NCBI GenBank assembly: GCA_022792035.1
Contig: JAAWAE010000003.1
Span: 1 to 32,246 of the forward strand
Direction: 5' to 3'
Origin: Ruminiclostridium sp.
GTDB lineage: Bacteria; Bacillota; Clostridia; Oscillospirales; Oscillospiraceae
DNA length: 32,246 nt
In this document: positions 15,556-24,284 of the stretch, piece after piece
How positions within the stretch are numbered: position 1 is the first letter of the stretch
Layout: each line of letters begins with the position of its first letter
Notes under the pieces: model-generated
What the model saw: the letters and a program-made list of their open reading frames with translations, nothing else
Databases searched by the model: none
Told to the model about the DNA's origin: nothing
Program-made: the position numbers and the translations under genes

Positions 15556-16584
15556 TCATTTTTTGGCATCGGCATCCTGCTGGGCTTGTGCCAGGACGCT
15601 GTCGGTACAGTGGCTGCAGAAAAGCTCCCCCTCGTCGATGTATCTGCCGCAGTTGAGGCAGGTGGCGGAGTGGAGGGTGCAGTATTTGCTGCTGCCGGAA
15701 GCGGCTTGAGGACGGCTGCAATCGGGGTGCATACACGTTCCCCGGACCACGTCTCGGGAGGACGGCGGCTGGACCGGTGCCACGGCGTTGAACTTCCCCA
15801 CGGTGGTGGAGCCTACGGCGCGGCGGATCTGGACGCCGTCCAGCTGGCCGTTGTAACTCTGCGCCATGAGCAGCTGCAGCAGGGGGGTCATGTCCAGCTC
15901 ACATTGGACGGGATAATAGGTCTCCGCCTCGATCCAAAGACTGAGGGGCAGGTCCTCCAGTCCCGCCAGGGCGGCGGAGCTGTCTGCCATGTCCAGCTGT
16001 CCCAGGGTCTCCAGCATACCGGAGGCGTTCAGTACGGTCTCGATATCCTCCCGGGCGATCACGCCGTCAAAGCGCAGGACCTCTTTCCCGGCGATGACCT
16101 CGTTTTCCGCCTGGACGAGATCCGTTCCCTTGGAGAGGTAGAGGCCCAGGGAGGTGACGGCGTCATACCGCTCCAGCTCGTCCAGACCGACCTCTTCCCG
16201 GGTCCACTGCATCCCGCTGCCCTCGTCGATACCCATGTACAGGGCGGCGATGCCGTTCTCTGCCACGAGATAGAGGGTGGTGTCCACGGTGCCCAGGTCC
16301 TTGCCCAGGGAGACGCTGAACTCCAGCTTCATGGCTGCGGGGGAGGCGATGTAATCCACGGCTGTGGTGGTGGTCATGGCCAGATCTCGGCCCTGGGCGG
16401 TGAGGGCCAGGTCCAGGACCGTCTCATAGTGCAGGCTTTGGATGGTTTCCATAGCCTCCCGGGACCGCTCCAAAACATCCGCCGGGGTGTCCGCCCGTCT
16501 AAACGGACCTGCATCACAGGCGCTCAGGACCAGCAGCAGAACCAGGAGGAGCGGCAGGCCTTTTCTTCTCACTCGTTTCCCCAT
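15556..16584 (-). CDS. DUF6612-like lipoprotein with C-terminal zinc ribbons
   Basis: A 342-residue lipoprotein. The signal peptide GLPLLLVLLLVLSAC has the lipobox LSAC. The central part is a paralogue of the next gene (LERSREAMETIQSLHYETVLDL, FDGVIAREDIETVLNASGM, ETYYPVQCELDMT). Unlike the paralogue, it has about 65 extra residues at the C-terminus with two metal-site motifs: C-x4-C-x12-C-x2-H (CMHPDC ... YCTLH) and C-x2-C-x10-C-x2-C (CLNC ... CSHC). Both look like intact zinc ribbons. They would lie outside the membrane if the lipobox is used, which is unusual. The start lies 6 bases after the esterase stop, so the two genes are probably cotranscribed. Confidence 0.85.
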   Translation of the reverse strand: MGKRVRRKGLPLLLVLLLVLSACDAGPFRRADTPADVLERSREAMETIQSLHYETVLDLALTAQGRDLAMTTTTAVDYIASPAAMKLEFSVSLGKDLGTVDTTLYLVAENGIAALYMGIDEGSGMQWTREEVGLDELERYDAVTSLGLYLSKGTDLVQAENEVIAGKEVLRFDGVIAREDIETVLNASGMLETLGQLDMADSSAALAGLEDLPLSLWIEAETYYPVQCELDMTPLLQLLMAQSYNGQLDGVQIRRAVGSTTVGKFNAVAPVQPPSSRDVVRGTCMHPDCSRPQAASGSSKYCTLHSATCLNCGRYIDEGELFCSHCTDSVLAQAQQDADAKK

Positions 16585-16590
16585 GTGCCT

Positions 16591-17541
16591 TCATCCCTCC
16601 AATAGAAACCGTCCGATGCTCTCCATCGCCAGGGTGGCCTTGTGGATGGGGAACATCTGAAAAACGTGCCACATATCTTCCCAGACCTCCAGGCGGCAGT
16701 AGGCCCGCACGGATTGCATCCGGTCCCGCAGGCGGACAGCGTCGGAGAGGAGCATCTCGTTGCCGCCCACCTGGACCAGGGTGGGGGGGAAACCGGTGAA
16801 GTCTCCAAAAAGGGGCGAGAGCAGGGGAGAGGTCAGGTCCCTGTTTTCGGCATAAACGGAGCGTACCGCTTGGATGTAATCCATGGTGATGGTGGGGTCG
16901 GTGTCCGCCTTGCTGGTGTAGGAGGACCCGCTGGCGGTCATGTCGGTCCAGGGGGACATGAGGACCAGGCGTCCCGGCAGCTTCCGTCCGGATTTTTTCA
17001 GCTGGTGGCACAGACCCAGGGCCAGGTTTCCCCCGGCGGAGTCCCCGGCCACCACCACGTCCCGGGCTCCGTAGCCCAGGTACATCAGGTAGTCCCAGGC
17101 CCGGCGGACATCCTCTACCGCGGCGGGAAAGGGGTGCTCCGGGGCCAGACGGTACTCAAAGCACAGGGTTTCCCAGCCGGTGGCGTTGGTGAGCTTGGAG
17201 GCCAGGGGGCGGGAATAGCCCAAGTTGCCGCTGGTAAAGCCGCCGCCGTGACAGTAAAAAATGACCCGGCGCTTGTCGTGGGCCCAGTCGGGCTTGACCC
17301 AGGCGGCGTCCATCTCCCCCAGGCGGAAGGGCTCCCAGCGTTTGGCGACGATCATGGGAGCGGCCAAACGTCCCAGCATCTCCTGCCCGGCCCGCTGACG
17401 GGCCAGGTCCTCCGGGTCCATGGTGTCCGGGGTGGCGGCGGAGTGGATGGCCTTCAAGGCCCGCATCATGGGTGCCAGACGGCTGCTGTTTTCGCTTTTT
17501 TTGCCCTTGACCAGGCGGATGGAACGGTTTTCTTCTTTCAT
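16591..17541 (-). CDS. Alpha/beta hydrolase, HSL-type esterase/lipase
   Basis: A 316-residue cytoplasmic hydrolase of the hormone-sensitive-lipase family. The oxyanion motif HGGG is in FYCHGGGFTSG, the nucleophile is Ser168 in VAGDSAGGNLAL, and the acid and base of the triad fit Asp in NEMLLSDAVRL and His in MWHVFQMFP. No signal peptide is present. Such enzymes hydrolyse short acyl or aryl esters. The start at 17541 (MKEENRSIRL) is chosen because the upstream open frame runs through the divergent promoter region. The gene is divergent from the thiamine operon and is followed closely by the zinc-ribbon lipoprotein. Confidence 0.92.
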   Translation of the reverse strand: MKEENRSIRLVKGKKSENSSRLAPMMRALKAIHSAATPDTMDPEDLARQRAGQEMLGRLAAPMIVAKRWEPFRLGEMDAAWVKPDWAHDKRRVIFYCHGGGFTSGNLGYSRPLASKLTNATGWETLCFEYRLAPEHPFPAAVEDVRRAWDYLMYLGYGARDVVVAGDSAGGNLALGLCHQLKKSGRKLPGRLVLMSPWTDMTASGSSYTSKADTDPTITMDYIQAVRSVYAENRDLTSPLLSPLFGDFTGFPPTLVQVGGNEMLLSDAVRLRDRMQSVRAYCRLEVWEDMWHVFQMFPIHKATLAMESIGRFLLEG

Positions 17542-17568
17542 AGGCCCCACATCCTTTCTGTTCAAAGT

Positions 17569-17598
17569 AGTATACCACAGCTTGGCCCCATACATCAA
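17569..17598 (-). promoter_or_regulatory. Promoter of the esterase-lipoprotein operon
   Basis: On the minus strand: TTGATG (17598-17593), an 18-base spacer and TATACT (17574-17569) preceded by TGG, an extended -10. It lies about 30 bases before the esterase start. Confidence 0.6.
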
Positions 17599-17677
17599 GG
17601 GATGTGTCGAAATCCCTGCTCCCGCATCCCACAAAGCAGCGGCGGCAGGCCCCAGTCTGAAAAACATCAAAAAACAC

Positions 17678-17705
17678 TTGCAATTTCCTCCCAGCGGGGT
17701 ATAAT
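17678..17705 (+). promoter_or_regulatory. Promoter of the thiamine operon
   Basis: TTGCAA (17678-17683), a 16-base spacer and a perfect TATAAT (17700-17705). It lies just ahead of the riboswitch aptamer. Confidence 0.8.
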
Positions 17706-17718
17706 AAAGGGGAATAAA

Positions 17719-17808
17719 ACAATGGGGAGCTTGCAGTACAGGCTGAGAGGAAGGTGTGCCCTTCGACCCATCGACCTGATTTGGGTAATGCCAACGTAGG
17801 GACACACC
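17719..17808 (+). ncRNA. TPP riboswitch (THI element)
   Basis: The conserved aptamer parts are present in order: GGGGAGC near the 5' side, GGCTGAGAGG (17741-17750), CCCTTCGACCCATCGACCTG, then GGGTAATGCCAACGTAGGGA at the 3' side. Thiamine pyrophosphate binding would lower expression of the thi genes that follow. A terminator hairpin lies directly downstream, so control is probably by transcription termination. Confidence 0.95.
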
Positions 17809-17821
17809 GTAGCGCAAGATG

Positions 17822-17856
17822 CCGGGAAGTCACAGGTCGTGTGGCTTCCCGTTTTT
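17822..17856 (+). terminator. Riboswitch-controlled terminator
   Basis: CGGGAAG (17823-17829) pairs with CTTCCCG (17845-17851), extended by part of the inner CAC/GTG, and is followed by TTTTT. It is placed between the TPP aptamer and thiS, as expected for a terminator that forms when ligand is bound. The GCGCAAG just upstream could pair with CTTGC in the aptamer in the alternative fold; that pairing is an inference. Confidence 0.8.
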
Positions 17857-17887
17857 GTATTACCAGGAAAAATAGGAGGGAACGTCG

Positions 17888-18082
17888 ATGGTAACGATCA
17901 ACGGAGAGGCCCTGCCTGCCGCGGGGAAGACCCTGGCGGCATACTTGGAGGCGGCAGGGTATCCACGCACCCAGGTGGCAGTGGAGCGAAACGGCGACAT
18001 CGTGCCCAAGGCCCGCTATGAAGAAACGGTGCTCCAGGACGGGGACACGGTGGAAGTGGTCCGCTTCGTGGGGGGCGGCTGA
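17888..18082 (+). CDS. thiS: Sulfur carrier protein ThiS
   Basis: A 64-residue ubiquitin-like sulfur carrier. It opens with [10 protein letters not shown] and ends in [10 protein letters not shown], with the required C-terminal Gly-Gly that is adenylated by ThiF and turned into a thiocarboxylate. It supplies sulfur to ThiG for thiazole synthesis. The start at 17888 follows TAGGAGGG. It is the first gene after the TPP riboswitch and lies one base from thiF. Confidence 0.95.
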   Translation: MVTINGEALPAAGKTLAAYLEAAGYPRTQVAVERNGDIVPKARYEETVLQDGDTVEVVRFVGGG

Positions 18083-18083
18083 G

Positions 18084-18722
18084 ATGCTCCCCACCCGAGA
18101 GGCGTTCCGCCAAGCTCTGATCCAGCGCCACGGCGCGGCCCTCCAGGCAAAGCTGGAGGGGAGTACCGTGGCCGTCTGCGGCCTGGGCGGCTTGGGTTCC
18201 AACCTTGCCATCGCCCTGGCCCGGGCGGGAGTGGGACACCTGCTGCTCCTGGATTTTGACCGGGTGGACCTCAGCAACCTGAACCGGCAGCAGTACAAGG
18301 TGTCCCAGCTGGGCCGGCGCAAGACCGAGGCCATGACGGAGAATCTGCGGGAGATCGCCCCCTATGCGGACCTGGAGACCTACCCCCTGCGCATCACGCA
18401 GGAGACAGACCTCCCGGCTTTGCTGGGAAAGGCGGATGTGATCTGCGAAGCCTTTGACGAGCCAGAGGCCAAGGCGGTCCTGGTCAATGGGGTCTTGGAA
18501 ACATTACCGGGGAAATATCTGATAGCGGCCTCCGGCATGGCGGGGCTGGACAGCCCCAACACCATCCGCACCCGCCGGGTAGGGGAGCGGTTCTATCTCT
18601 GCGGGGACGGCGTCAGCGACGTGAAGGAAGCGGGGAGTTTATTTGCCCCCCGAGTCATGGTCTGCGCCGCCCACCAAGCCCATACGGCCCTGCGCATCCT
18701 GGCAGGAGAGTATGGGGTATAG
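18084..18722 (+). CDS. thiF: Sulfur carrier protein adenylyltransferase ThiF
   Basis: A 212-residue E1-like enzyme. The nucleotide-binding loop is VCGLGGLGSNLAIALARAG, followed by LLDFDRVDLSNLNRQQY with the conserved acidic and Asn-Arg-Gln residues. It adenylates the C-terminus of ThiS. It is shorter than E. coli ThiF and lacks its paired zinc cysteines, and resembles the short clostridial form with the ending LFAPRVMVCAAHQAHTALRIL. No rhodanese domain is fused. The start at 18084 is chosen because upstream in-frame codons overlap thiS. Confidence 0.9.
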   Translation: MLPTREAFRQALIQRHGAALQAKLEGSTVAVCGLGGLGSNLAIALARAGVGHLLLLDFDRVDLSNLNRQQYKVSQLGRRKTEAMTENLREIAPYADLETYPLRITQETDLPALLGKADVICEAFDEPEAKAVLVNGVLETLPGKYLIAASGMAGLDSPNTIRTRRVGERFYLCGDGVSDVKEAGSLFAPRVMVCAAHQAHTALRILAGEYGV

Positions 18723-18760
18723 TCACCACAGTATAACATGAAAAAGGAAGTTTGATACCA

Positions 18761-19534
18761 ATGGACACGAAGGATAAACTGGTCATCGGCGGACGGACAT
18801 TCACCTCCCGCTTCATCCTGGGTTCTGGGAAATACTCCCTCAAGCTCATCCAGGCGGCGGTTCGGGATGCCGGGGCGGAGATCATCACCCTGGCGGTGCG
18901 TCGGGCCAACACAAAGCAGGAGGAGAATATCCTGGACTACATCCCCCAAAACGTGACCCTACTGCCCAACACCTCCGGGGCTCGGGACGCTCAGGAGGCG
19001 GTGCGCATCGCCCGCATGGCCCGGGAGCTGGGCTGCGGGGATTTTGTTAAGGTGGAGATCATGCGGGACGCAAAATACCTCCTGCCGGACAACGCCGAGA
19101 CCATCAAGGCCACGGAGCGTTTGGCCGGGGAGGGTTTCGTGGTCCTGCCCTATATGTACCCTGACTTGAACGTGGCCCGAGACCTGGTGCGCGCGGGGGC
19201 CGCTGCGGTGATGCCCCTGGCGGCGCCCATCGGCTCCAACAAGGGCCTGGCGACGCGGGACTTCCTCCAGATCCTGATCGACGAGATCGACCTGCCCATC
19301 ATCGTGGACGCGGGCATCGGCCGTCCCTCCCAAGCTTGTGAGGCCATGGAGATGGGGGCCGCGGCCATTATGGCCAACACCGCCCTGGCCACCGCCGGGG
19401 ACCTGCCCCGTATGGCCGCAGCCTTTCGGCAGGCCATTGAGGCGGGACGGAACGCCTATTTGGCAGGGCTAGGAAGGGTCCTCACACGGGGGGCCTCCGC
19501 GTCGGACCCCCTGACAGGCTTTCTGCATGACTGA
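18761..19534 (+). CDS. thiG: Thiazole synthase ThiG
   Basis: A 257-residue TIM-barrel enzyme of normal length. It contains LGSGKYS near the start, Lys97 in FVKVEIMRD (the residue that forms the imine with deoxyxylulose phosphate), and the phosphate-binding [17 protein letters not shown] and [11 protein letters not shown] segments. With ThiS thiocarboxylate and dehydroglycine from ThiH it makes the thiazole phosphate. The ATG at 18761 (GGAAG ten bases upstream) is preferred over the TTG nine bases earlier. The gap to thiF is 38 bases. Confidence 0.95.
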   Translation: MDTKDKLVIGGRTFTSRFILGSGKYSLKLIQAAVRDAGAEIITLAVRRANTKQEENILDYIPQNVTLLPNTSGARDAQEAVRIARMARELGCGDFVKVEIMRDAKYLLPDNAETIKATERLAGEGFVVLPYMYPDLNVARDLVRAGAAAVMPLAAPIGSNKGLATRDFLQILIDEIDLPIIVDAGIGRPSQACEAMEMGAAAIMANTALATAGDLPRMAAAFRQAIEAGRNAYLAGLGRVLTRGASASDPLTGFLHD

Positions 19535-19545
19535 GGGGCGCGGCC

Positions 19546-20799
19546 ATGGAAAAACAATTTTTGTTTGACGCACCGGGCCTCTCGCCGGAGGCTTTGGCGA
19601 AAAAGCACCGCTTGGAGACGGACCCCGCTTCGCGGAAAAGCCACATGGACTACCGCCCCGGCATGGAGCGTCTGGACTCCGACCTGAGCCAGAAGGTTTT
19701 GGGAGAGATGTCGCGCTACGATTACAGCCGCTACACCGCCCAGGATGTCCGCGCCGCCCTGGACCGGGAGCGATGCACCATCGAGGACTTGAAAGCCCTC
19801 CTCTCCCCGGCGGCGGAGCCTTTCTTAGAAGAGATGGCCCAGCGGGCGAGGGCGGAGACCAGCAGGCATTTTGGCAACACAGTCTATCTCTTTACACCAC
19901 TGTATATCGCCAACCACTGTGAGAACTATTGCGTTTATTGCGGCTTCAACTGCTACAACCATATTAAGCGCCAAAAGCTATCCCCGGAGCAGATCGAGCA
20001 TGAGATGCAGGTCATTGCGGAGAGCGGCATGGAGGAGATCTTGATCCTCACTGGGGAGAGCCGCGCCCACAGTGATGTACCATACATCGGCGAAGCCTGC
20101 CGCATGGCTCGGAAATACTTCCGCATGGTGGGGCTTGAGATCTATCCTGTGAACACGGAGGAATACCGCTACCTGCATGAGTGCGGCGCGGACTACGTCA
20201 CGGTGTTCCAGGAGACCTACGACACGGACCAATACGAAACCCTCCACCTCCAGGGCAGCAAGCGGGTCTGGCCCTACCGCTTCGACGCCCAGGAGCGGGC
20301 CTTGCGGGGCGGGATGCGGGGGGTGGCCTGTTCGGCCCTTCTGGGCCTGTCGGACTTCCGAAAGGACGCCCTGGCCAGTGCCCTCCACGTCTACTACCTC
20401 CAGCGCAAATACCCCCAGGCGGAGCTGTCCCTGTCCTGTCCACGCCTGCGGCCCATCCTGAACAATGAGAAGATCGGTCCCCAGGATGTAGGCGAGCGGC
20501 AGCTGTGCCAAATTTTATGCGCGTACCGGATCTTCCTGCCCTTTGTGGGCATCACGGTCTCTTCCCGGGAGAGCGCCAGCTTCCGGGACGGCATCGTCAA
20601 GATCGCCGCCACCAAGATCTCCGCCGGGGTTTCGACGGGCATCGGGGACCACGAGAGCAAGTACACCGGGAAGGAGAGCGGCGGGGAGCAGGGGGACGAG
20701 CAGTTCGAGATCGACGACGCCCGGAGTTTTGCGGGGATGTATCAGGATCTGTCCCGAAACGGCTTGCAGCCGGTGCTGAACGATTATCTCTATGTTTGA
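19546..20799 (+). CDS. thiH: 2-iminoacetate synthase ThiH (radical SAM)
   Basis: A 417-residue radical SAM enzyme. The iron-sulfur cluster motif is Cys125-x3-Cys129-x2-Cys132 in NHCENYCVYCGFNC. It cleaves tyrosine to dehydroglycine and p-cresol, giving ThiG its glycine imine under anoxic conditions. Use of ThiH in place of the oxygen-dependent ThiO fits an anaerobe. Other family landmarks are ILTGESRAHS, VFQETYDTDQYE and ISAGVSTGIGDH. It is longer at the N-terminus than E. coli ThiH by about 40 residues. Its stop overlaps the tenI start. Confidence 0.95.
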   Translation: MEKQFLFDAPGLSPEALAKKHRLETDPASRKSHMDYRPGMERLDSDLSQKVLGEMSRYDYSRYTAQDVRAALDRERCTIEDLKALLSPAAEPFLEEMAQRARAETSRHFGNTVYLFTPLYIANHCENYCVYCGFNCYNHIKRQKLSPEQIEHEMQVIAESGMEEILILTGESRAHSDVPYIGEACRMARKYFRMVGLEIYPVNTEEYRYLHECGADYVTVFQETYDTDQYETLHLQGSKRVWPYRFDAQERALRGGMRGVACSALLGLSDFRKDALASALHVYYLQRKYPQAELSLSCPRLRPILNNEKIGPQDVGERQLCQILCAYRIFLPFVGITVSSRESASFRDGIVKIAATKISAGVSTGIGDHESKYTGKESGGEQGDEQFEIDDARSFAGMYQDLSRNGLQPVLNDYLYV

Positions 20800-21412
20800 T
20801 CGAAACACCCTGCTCTGCATCACCAGCCGCCGCCTGTGCCCGGGGGACTTCCTGACCCAGGTGGAGGCCATCGCCGCCGCCGGAGTGGGGGGCATCGTCC
20901 TGCGGGAAAAAGACCTCTCTCAGGAGGAATACAAGGCCCTGGGCTGTCGGGTTTTGGATCTCTGCCAAAGGCATCGCACTCTTTGCATTCTTCACAGCTT
21001 CCCGGCAGCGGCGCTGTCCTTGGGGGCGGAGGCATTTCACGCTCCGCTGCCTATCCTGCGCGCCATGCCGGAGTCCCAGCGGCAGACTTTTCGGATTCTG
21101 GGGGCCTCCTGCCACAGCGCGGCGGACGCTCTGGAAGCCCAGGCTTTGGGCTGTACCTACCTCACCGCCGGACACATCTTCGACACCCCCAGCAAGCCGG
21201 GGCTTCCAGGGCGGGGACTGGCGTTTTTGCAAAACGTCTGCCAAAGCGTCTCCCTGCCTGTGTATGCCATCGGCGGCATCCAAGCGGGGAACGCCGCCGA
21301 TGTATACGCGGCGGGTGCCTATGGGGTCTGCGTCATGGGAGATCTGATGCGAAGCGGCGATATCCCGTCATTTTTACAGGAGTTTGAGAAGGGAGGGAGC
21401 GCCCATGGATAG
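20792..21412 (+). CDS. tenI: Thiazole tautomerase, TenI-like
   Basis: A 206-residue ThiE/TenI superfamily barrel. The segment AGHIFDTPSKPGLPGRGL is the TenI signature with the catalytic histidine, and YAIGGIQAGN forms the phosphate loop. The ThiE residues needed for pyrophosphate (an Asn-Asp pair as in NDNVDVA) are missing. It should convert the thiazole phosphate made by ThiG to its aromatic tautomer, and not couple the two halves. A complete ThiE is encoded next door, which supports this split. The ATG at 20792 overlaps the end of thiH. Confidence 0.85.
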   Translation: MFDRNTLLCITSRRLCPGDFLTQVEAIAAAGVGGIVLREKDLSQEEYKALGCRVLDLCQRHRTLCILHSFPAAALSLGAEAFHAPLPILRAMPESQRQTFRILGASCHSAADALEAQALGCTYLTAGHIFDTPSKPGLPGRGLAFLQNVCQSVSLPVYAIGGIQAGNAADVYAAGAYGVCVMGDLMRSGDIPSFLQEFEKGGSAHG

Positions 21413-22841
21413 AAAACACCTGCGCCTCTATGCGGTCACGGACCGGGCCTGGACCGGGAAGCAGACCTTGCTGGAGCAGCTGGAAGCGGCCCTGCAAGGC
21501 GGGGTCACCATGGTTCAGCTCCGAGAAAAGGAGCTGGATCAGGACGCCTTTACAGCGGAGGCGATGCAGGTAAAAACCCTGTGCCGCAAGTACGGCGTGC
21601 CGCTGCTCATCAACGACAACGTGGACGTGGCGTTGAGGATCGGGGCGGACGGGGTCCATGTAGGCGTGGAGGACACGCCGGTGGAGGAAATCCGAAAACG
21701 GGTCCCTCCGGGTTTCCTCATCGGGGCAACGGCAAAGACTATCCTCCAGGCCCGGGCCGCCCAGGCGGCGGGAGCGGACTATCTGGGGGTGGGGGCCTTG
21801 TACCCGTCGCCTACGAAGCGCAGCGCCATCCCTGTGACCCGGGAGGAACTGCGGGACATCTGCGCCAGCGTGGACATTCCCGCCGTAGCCATCGGCGGCA
21901 TCGGTCCGGAGCAGATCCCAGAACTGAAGGGCTGCGGCATCGCCGGGGTGGCGGTGGTCTCATCTCTCTTCGGCACGGCGGATATCCAAGCAGCGGCGCA
22001 AAGCCTCCGCCGTCAGGTGGCAGAGCACATTGAGCCGATGAAAACCGCCCTCGCCATCGCCGGGAGTGATCCCAGCGGCGGGGCGGGTATCCAGGCGGAC
22101 CTGAAGACCATGACCCTCCACGGGGTCTACGCCATGAGCGTCCTCACGGCCCTCACCGCCCAGAACACCACTGGGGTCTTTGGCATCCACGAGGTCCCGC
22201 CGGACTTCCTGGGGCAGCAGTTGGACGCGGTGCTGGAGGATATCCCCCCGGACGCGGTGAAAATCGGGATGATCGCTTCCGCCCCGCTGGTGGAGGTCAT
22301 CGCGGAGCGTTTGAGGTCCTATCAGCCCCCCAACATCGTCCTGGACCCGGTGATGGTGTCCACCAGCGGGTCCCGCCTCATGGAGACCGGGGCGGTGACG
22401 GCGCTGAAGCGCCGGCTGCTGCCCCTGGCGGATTTGGTGACGCCCAACATTCCCGAAGCGGAGGTCCTCTCGGGACGTGCCGTCGAGACCCCCCAGGACA
22501 TGGAAACCGCTGCCCGGACGATTTCGGAGACCTACGGCTGCGCGGTTTTGTGCAAGGGGGGCCACCGGGTCAATGACGCCAACGACCTCCTCTGCACCAA
22601 GGAGGGTGTCCTGCGCTGGTTCCCCGGACGGCGCATCGACAACCCCAACACCCACGGCACCGGCTGTACCCTCTCCAGCGCCATTGCGGCCAATCTGGCC
22701 CGGGGCTGGGACGTATCAAAGGCGATCCAAGGGGCCAAGAACTACCTCTCCCAAGCCCTGGCGGACCAGCTGGACCTGGGCCGGGGCCGGGGACCCATGA
22801 ATCACGCCTTCGCCTGGAAGCTGTCAGGCGGAATACCATGA
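21405..22841 (+). CDS. thiED: Bifunctional ThiE-ThiD fusion
   Basis: A 478-residue fusion. Residues about 1-210 are thiamine-phosphate synthase ([55 protein letters not shown]). Residues about 213-478 are hydroxymethylpyrimidine (phosphate) kinase ([54 protein letters not shown] with the catalytic cysteine). It phosphorylates HMP-P to the pyrophosphate and joins it to the thiazole phosphate, giving thiamine phosphate. The start at 21405 follows GGGAGGGA; earlier in-frame codons overlap tenI. Confidence 0.95.
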   Translation: MDRKHLRLYAVTDRAWTGKQTLLEQLEAALQGGVTMVQLREKELDQDAFTAEAMQVKTLCRKYGVPLLINDNVDVALRIGADGVHVGVEDTPVEEIRKRVPPGFLIGATAKTILQARAAQAAGADYLGVGALYPSPTKRSAIPVTREELRDICASVDIPAVAIGGIGPEQIPELKGCGIAGVAVVSSLFGTADIQAAAQSLRRQVAEHIEPMKTALAIAGSDPSGGAGIQADLKTMTLHGVYAMSVLTALTAQNTTGVFGIHEVPPDFLGQQLDAVLEDIPPDAVKIGMIASAPLVEVIAERLRSYQPPNIVLDPVMVSTSGSRLMETGAVTALKRRLLPLADLVTPNIPEAEVLSGRAVETPQDMETAARTISETYGCAVLCKGGHRVNDANDLLCTKEGVLRWFPGRRIDNPNTHGTGCTLSSAIAANLARGWDVSKAIQGAKNYLSQALADQLDLGRGRGPMNHAFAWKLSGGIP

Positions 22842-22872
22842 TCGATACAATTACGATAGGAGGAGCGATACC

Positions 22873-24180
22873 ATGCAACGCAATTACGCCACCCAGATGG
22901 ACGCCGCCCGCCGGGGCATCGTCACCCCGGCCCTGGAGACGGTGGCCCGGAAGGAGCACAGGACGGCGGAGGACCTGCTGCCCCTGGTCGCCAGCGGCAA
23001 GGTGGCGATCCCGGCCAACAAAAACCATCATTGCCTCAGCCCCGAGGGCATCGGTTCCATGCTGCGCACGAAGATCAACGTGAACTTGGGGGTTTCCCGG
23101 GACTGCAAGGACTACGACAGCGAGATGGAAAAGGTGAACGCTGCCGTGGCCATGGGTGCGGAGGCCATCATGGACCTCTCCAGCCATGGGGACACCAGCC
23201 CCTTCCGCCGAAAACTCACAGCGGAGTGTCCCGCCATGATTGGGACGGTGCCGGTCTATGACAGCGTCATTCACTACCAGCGGGACCTGGCCACCCTCAC
23301 GGCCCGGGATTTTATCGACGTGGTTCGGCTCCACGCCCAGGAGGGGGTGGATTTCGTTACCCTTCACTGCGGCATCACCCGCAAGACCATCGAGCAGATC
23401 AAGAAGCATCGCCGTAAGATGAACATCGTCTCCCGGGGCGGGTCCCTGGTCTTTGCCTGGATGAGCATGACCGGGGAGGAGAATCCATTCTATGAATACT
23501 ATGACGAGATCTTGGAGATCTGCCGGGAATATGACGTGACCATCTCCCTGGGGGATGCCTGCCGCCCCGGCTGTCTGGCGGACGCCACGGACGTGTGTCA
23601 GATCGAGGAGTTGGTGCGCCTGGGTGAGCTCACCAAGCGGGCCTGGGCGCGGGACGTGCAGGTGATGGTGGAGGGTCCCGGCCATGTGCCTATGGACCAG
23701 ATCGCCGCCAACATGAAGGTCCAGCAGACCATCTGCATGGGCGCCCCCTTCTATGTCCTGGGGCCGCTGGTAACGGATATCGCCCCGGGCTATGACCACA
23801 TCACCTCCGCCATCGGTGGGGCCATCGCGGCCATGAATGGGGCGGCCTTCCTGTGCTATGTCACCCCGGCGGAGCATCTGGCCCTGCCCAACGTGGAGGA
23901 TGTGAAGCAGGGGATCATTGCCAGCAGGATCGCGGCCCACGCTGCGGATATCGCCAAGGGCATCCCCGGCGCCCGGGATATGGACGATAAAATGGCAGAC
24001 GCCCGCCGCGCCCTGGACTGGGAGGCTCAATGGGCCTGCGCTCTGGACCCGGAGACGGCCAAGGCTATCCGCCGTGAGCGTGCCCCGGAGCAGGAGGATA
24101 CCTGTTCCATGTGCGGCAAGTTCTGCGCGGTGCGCAGTATGAACAAGGCGCTGGACGGGGAGTACATTGATATTCTGTGA
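22873..24180 (+). CDS. thiC: Phosphomethylpyrimidine synthase ThiC
   Basis: A 435-residue enzyme of the short form, without the N-terminal extension of E. coli ThiC. It rearranges aminoimidazole ribotide to HMP-P using an iron-sulfur cluster and SAM. Landmarks are [44 protein letters not shown] and [11 protein letters not shown]. The C-terminal cluster motif reads Cys411-x2-Cys414-x3-Cys418 ([10 protein letters not shown]), one residue shorter than the C-x2-C-x4-C of E. coli. The start has AGGAGG upstream. It closes the riboswitch-controlled operon. Confidence 0.96.
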   Translation: MQRNYATQMDAARRGIVTPALETVARKEHRTAEDLLPLVASGKVAIPANKNHHCLSPEGIGSMLRTKINVNLGVSRDCKDYDSEMEKVNAAVAMGAEAIMDLSSHGDTSPFRRKLTAECPAMIGTVPVYDSVIHYQRDLATLTARDFIDVVRLHAQEGVDFVTLHCGITRKTIEQIKKHRRKMNIVSRGGSLVFAWMSMTGEENPFYEYYDEILEICREYDVTISLGDACRPGCLADATDVCQIEELVRLGELTKRAWARDVQVMVEGPGHVPMDQIAANMKVQQTICMGAPFYVLGPLVTDIAPGYDHITSAIGGAIAAMNGAAFLCYVTPAEHLALPNVEDVKQGIIASRIAAHAADIAKGIPGARDMDDKMADARRALDWEAQWACALDPETAKAIRRERAPEQEDTCSMCGKFCAVRSMNKALDGEYIDIL

Positions 24181-24247
24181 TGTACTCCATACCTACTGGA
24201 ATACGGGGGAGGGGTCCGTGGAACTGATATCATAAGGAATAAAACAA

Positions 24248-24278
24248 GAGACGCTGGAGCTTCCCGCTTCAGCGTCTC
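24248..24278. terminator. Bidirectional terminator after thiC
   Basis: GAGACGCTGGAG pairs with CTTCAGCGTCTC. On the minus strand it is followed by TTGTTTTATT, and on the plus strand by AGTTTAT. It separates the thiamine operon from the convergent lipase gene ending at 24285. Confidence 0.75.
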
Positions 24279-24284
24279 AGTTTA

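Noticed and set aside
15586..16605. A 339-codon plus-strand frame opposite the zinc-ribbon lipoprotein
   Set aside because: The opposite strand has signal peptide, lipobox and a paralogue next door; this frame has none of these.
17542..17817. Upstream extension of the esterase frame to a 408-residue protein
   Set aside because: The extension would run antisense through the TPP riboswitch and both divergent promoters; the internal ATG at 17541 matches the family length.
22570..24030. A 486-codon open frame antisense to thiC and the end of the thiE-thiD gene
   Set aside because: It lies fully opposite confident thiamine genes, has low-complexity His/Gly/Pro/Val-rich content typical of GC-rich antisense frames, and no ribosome site.
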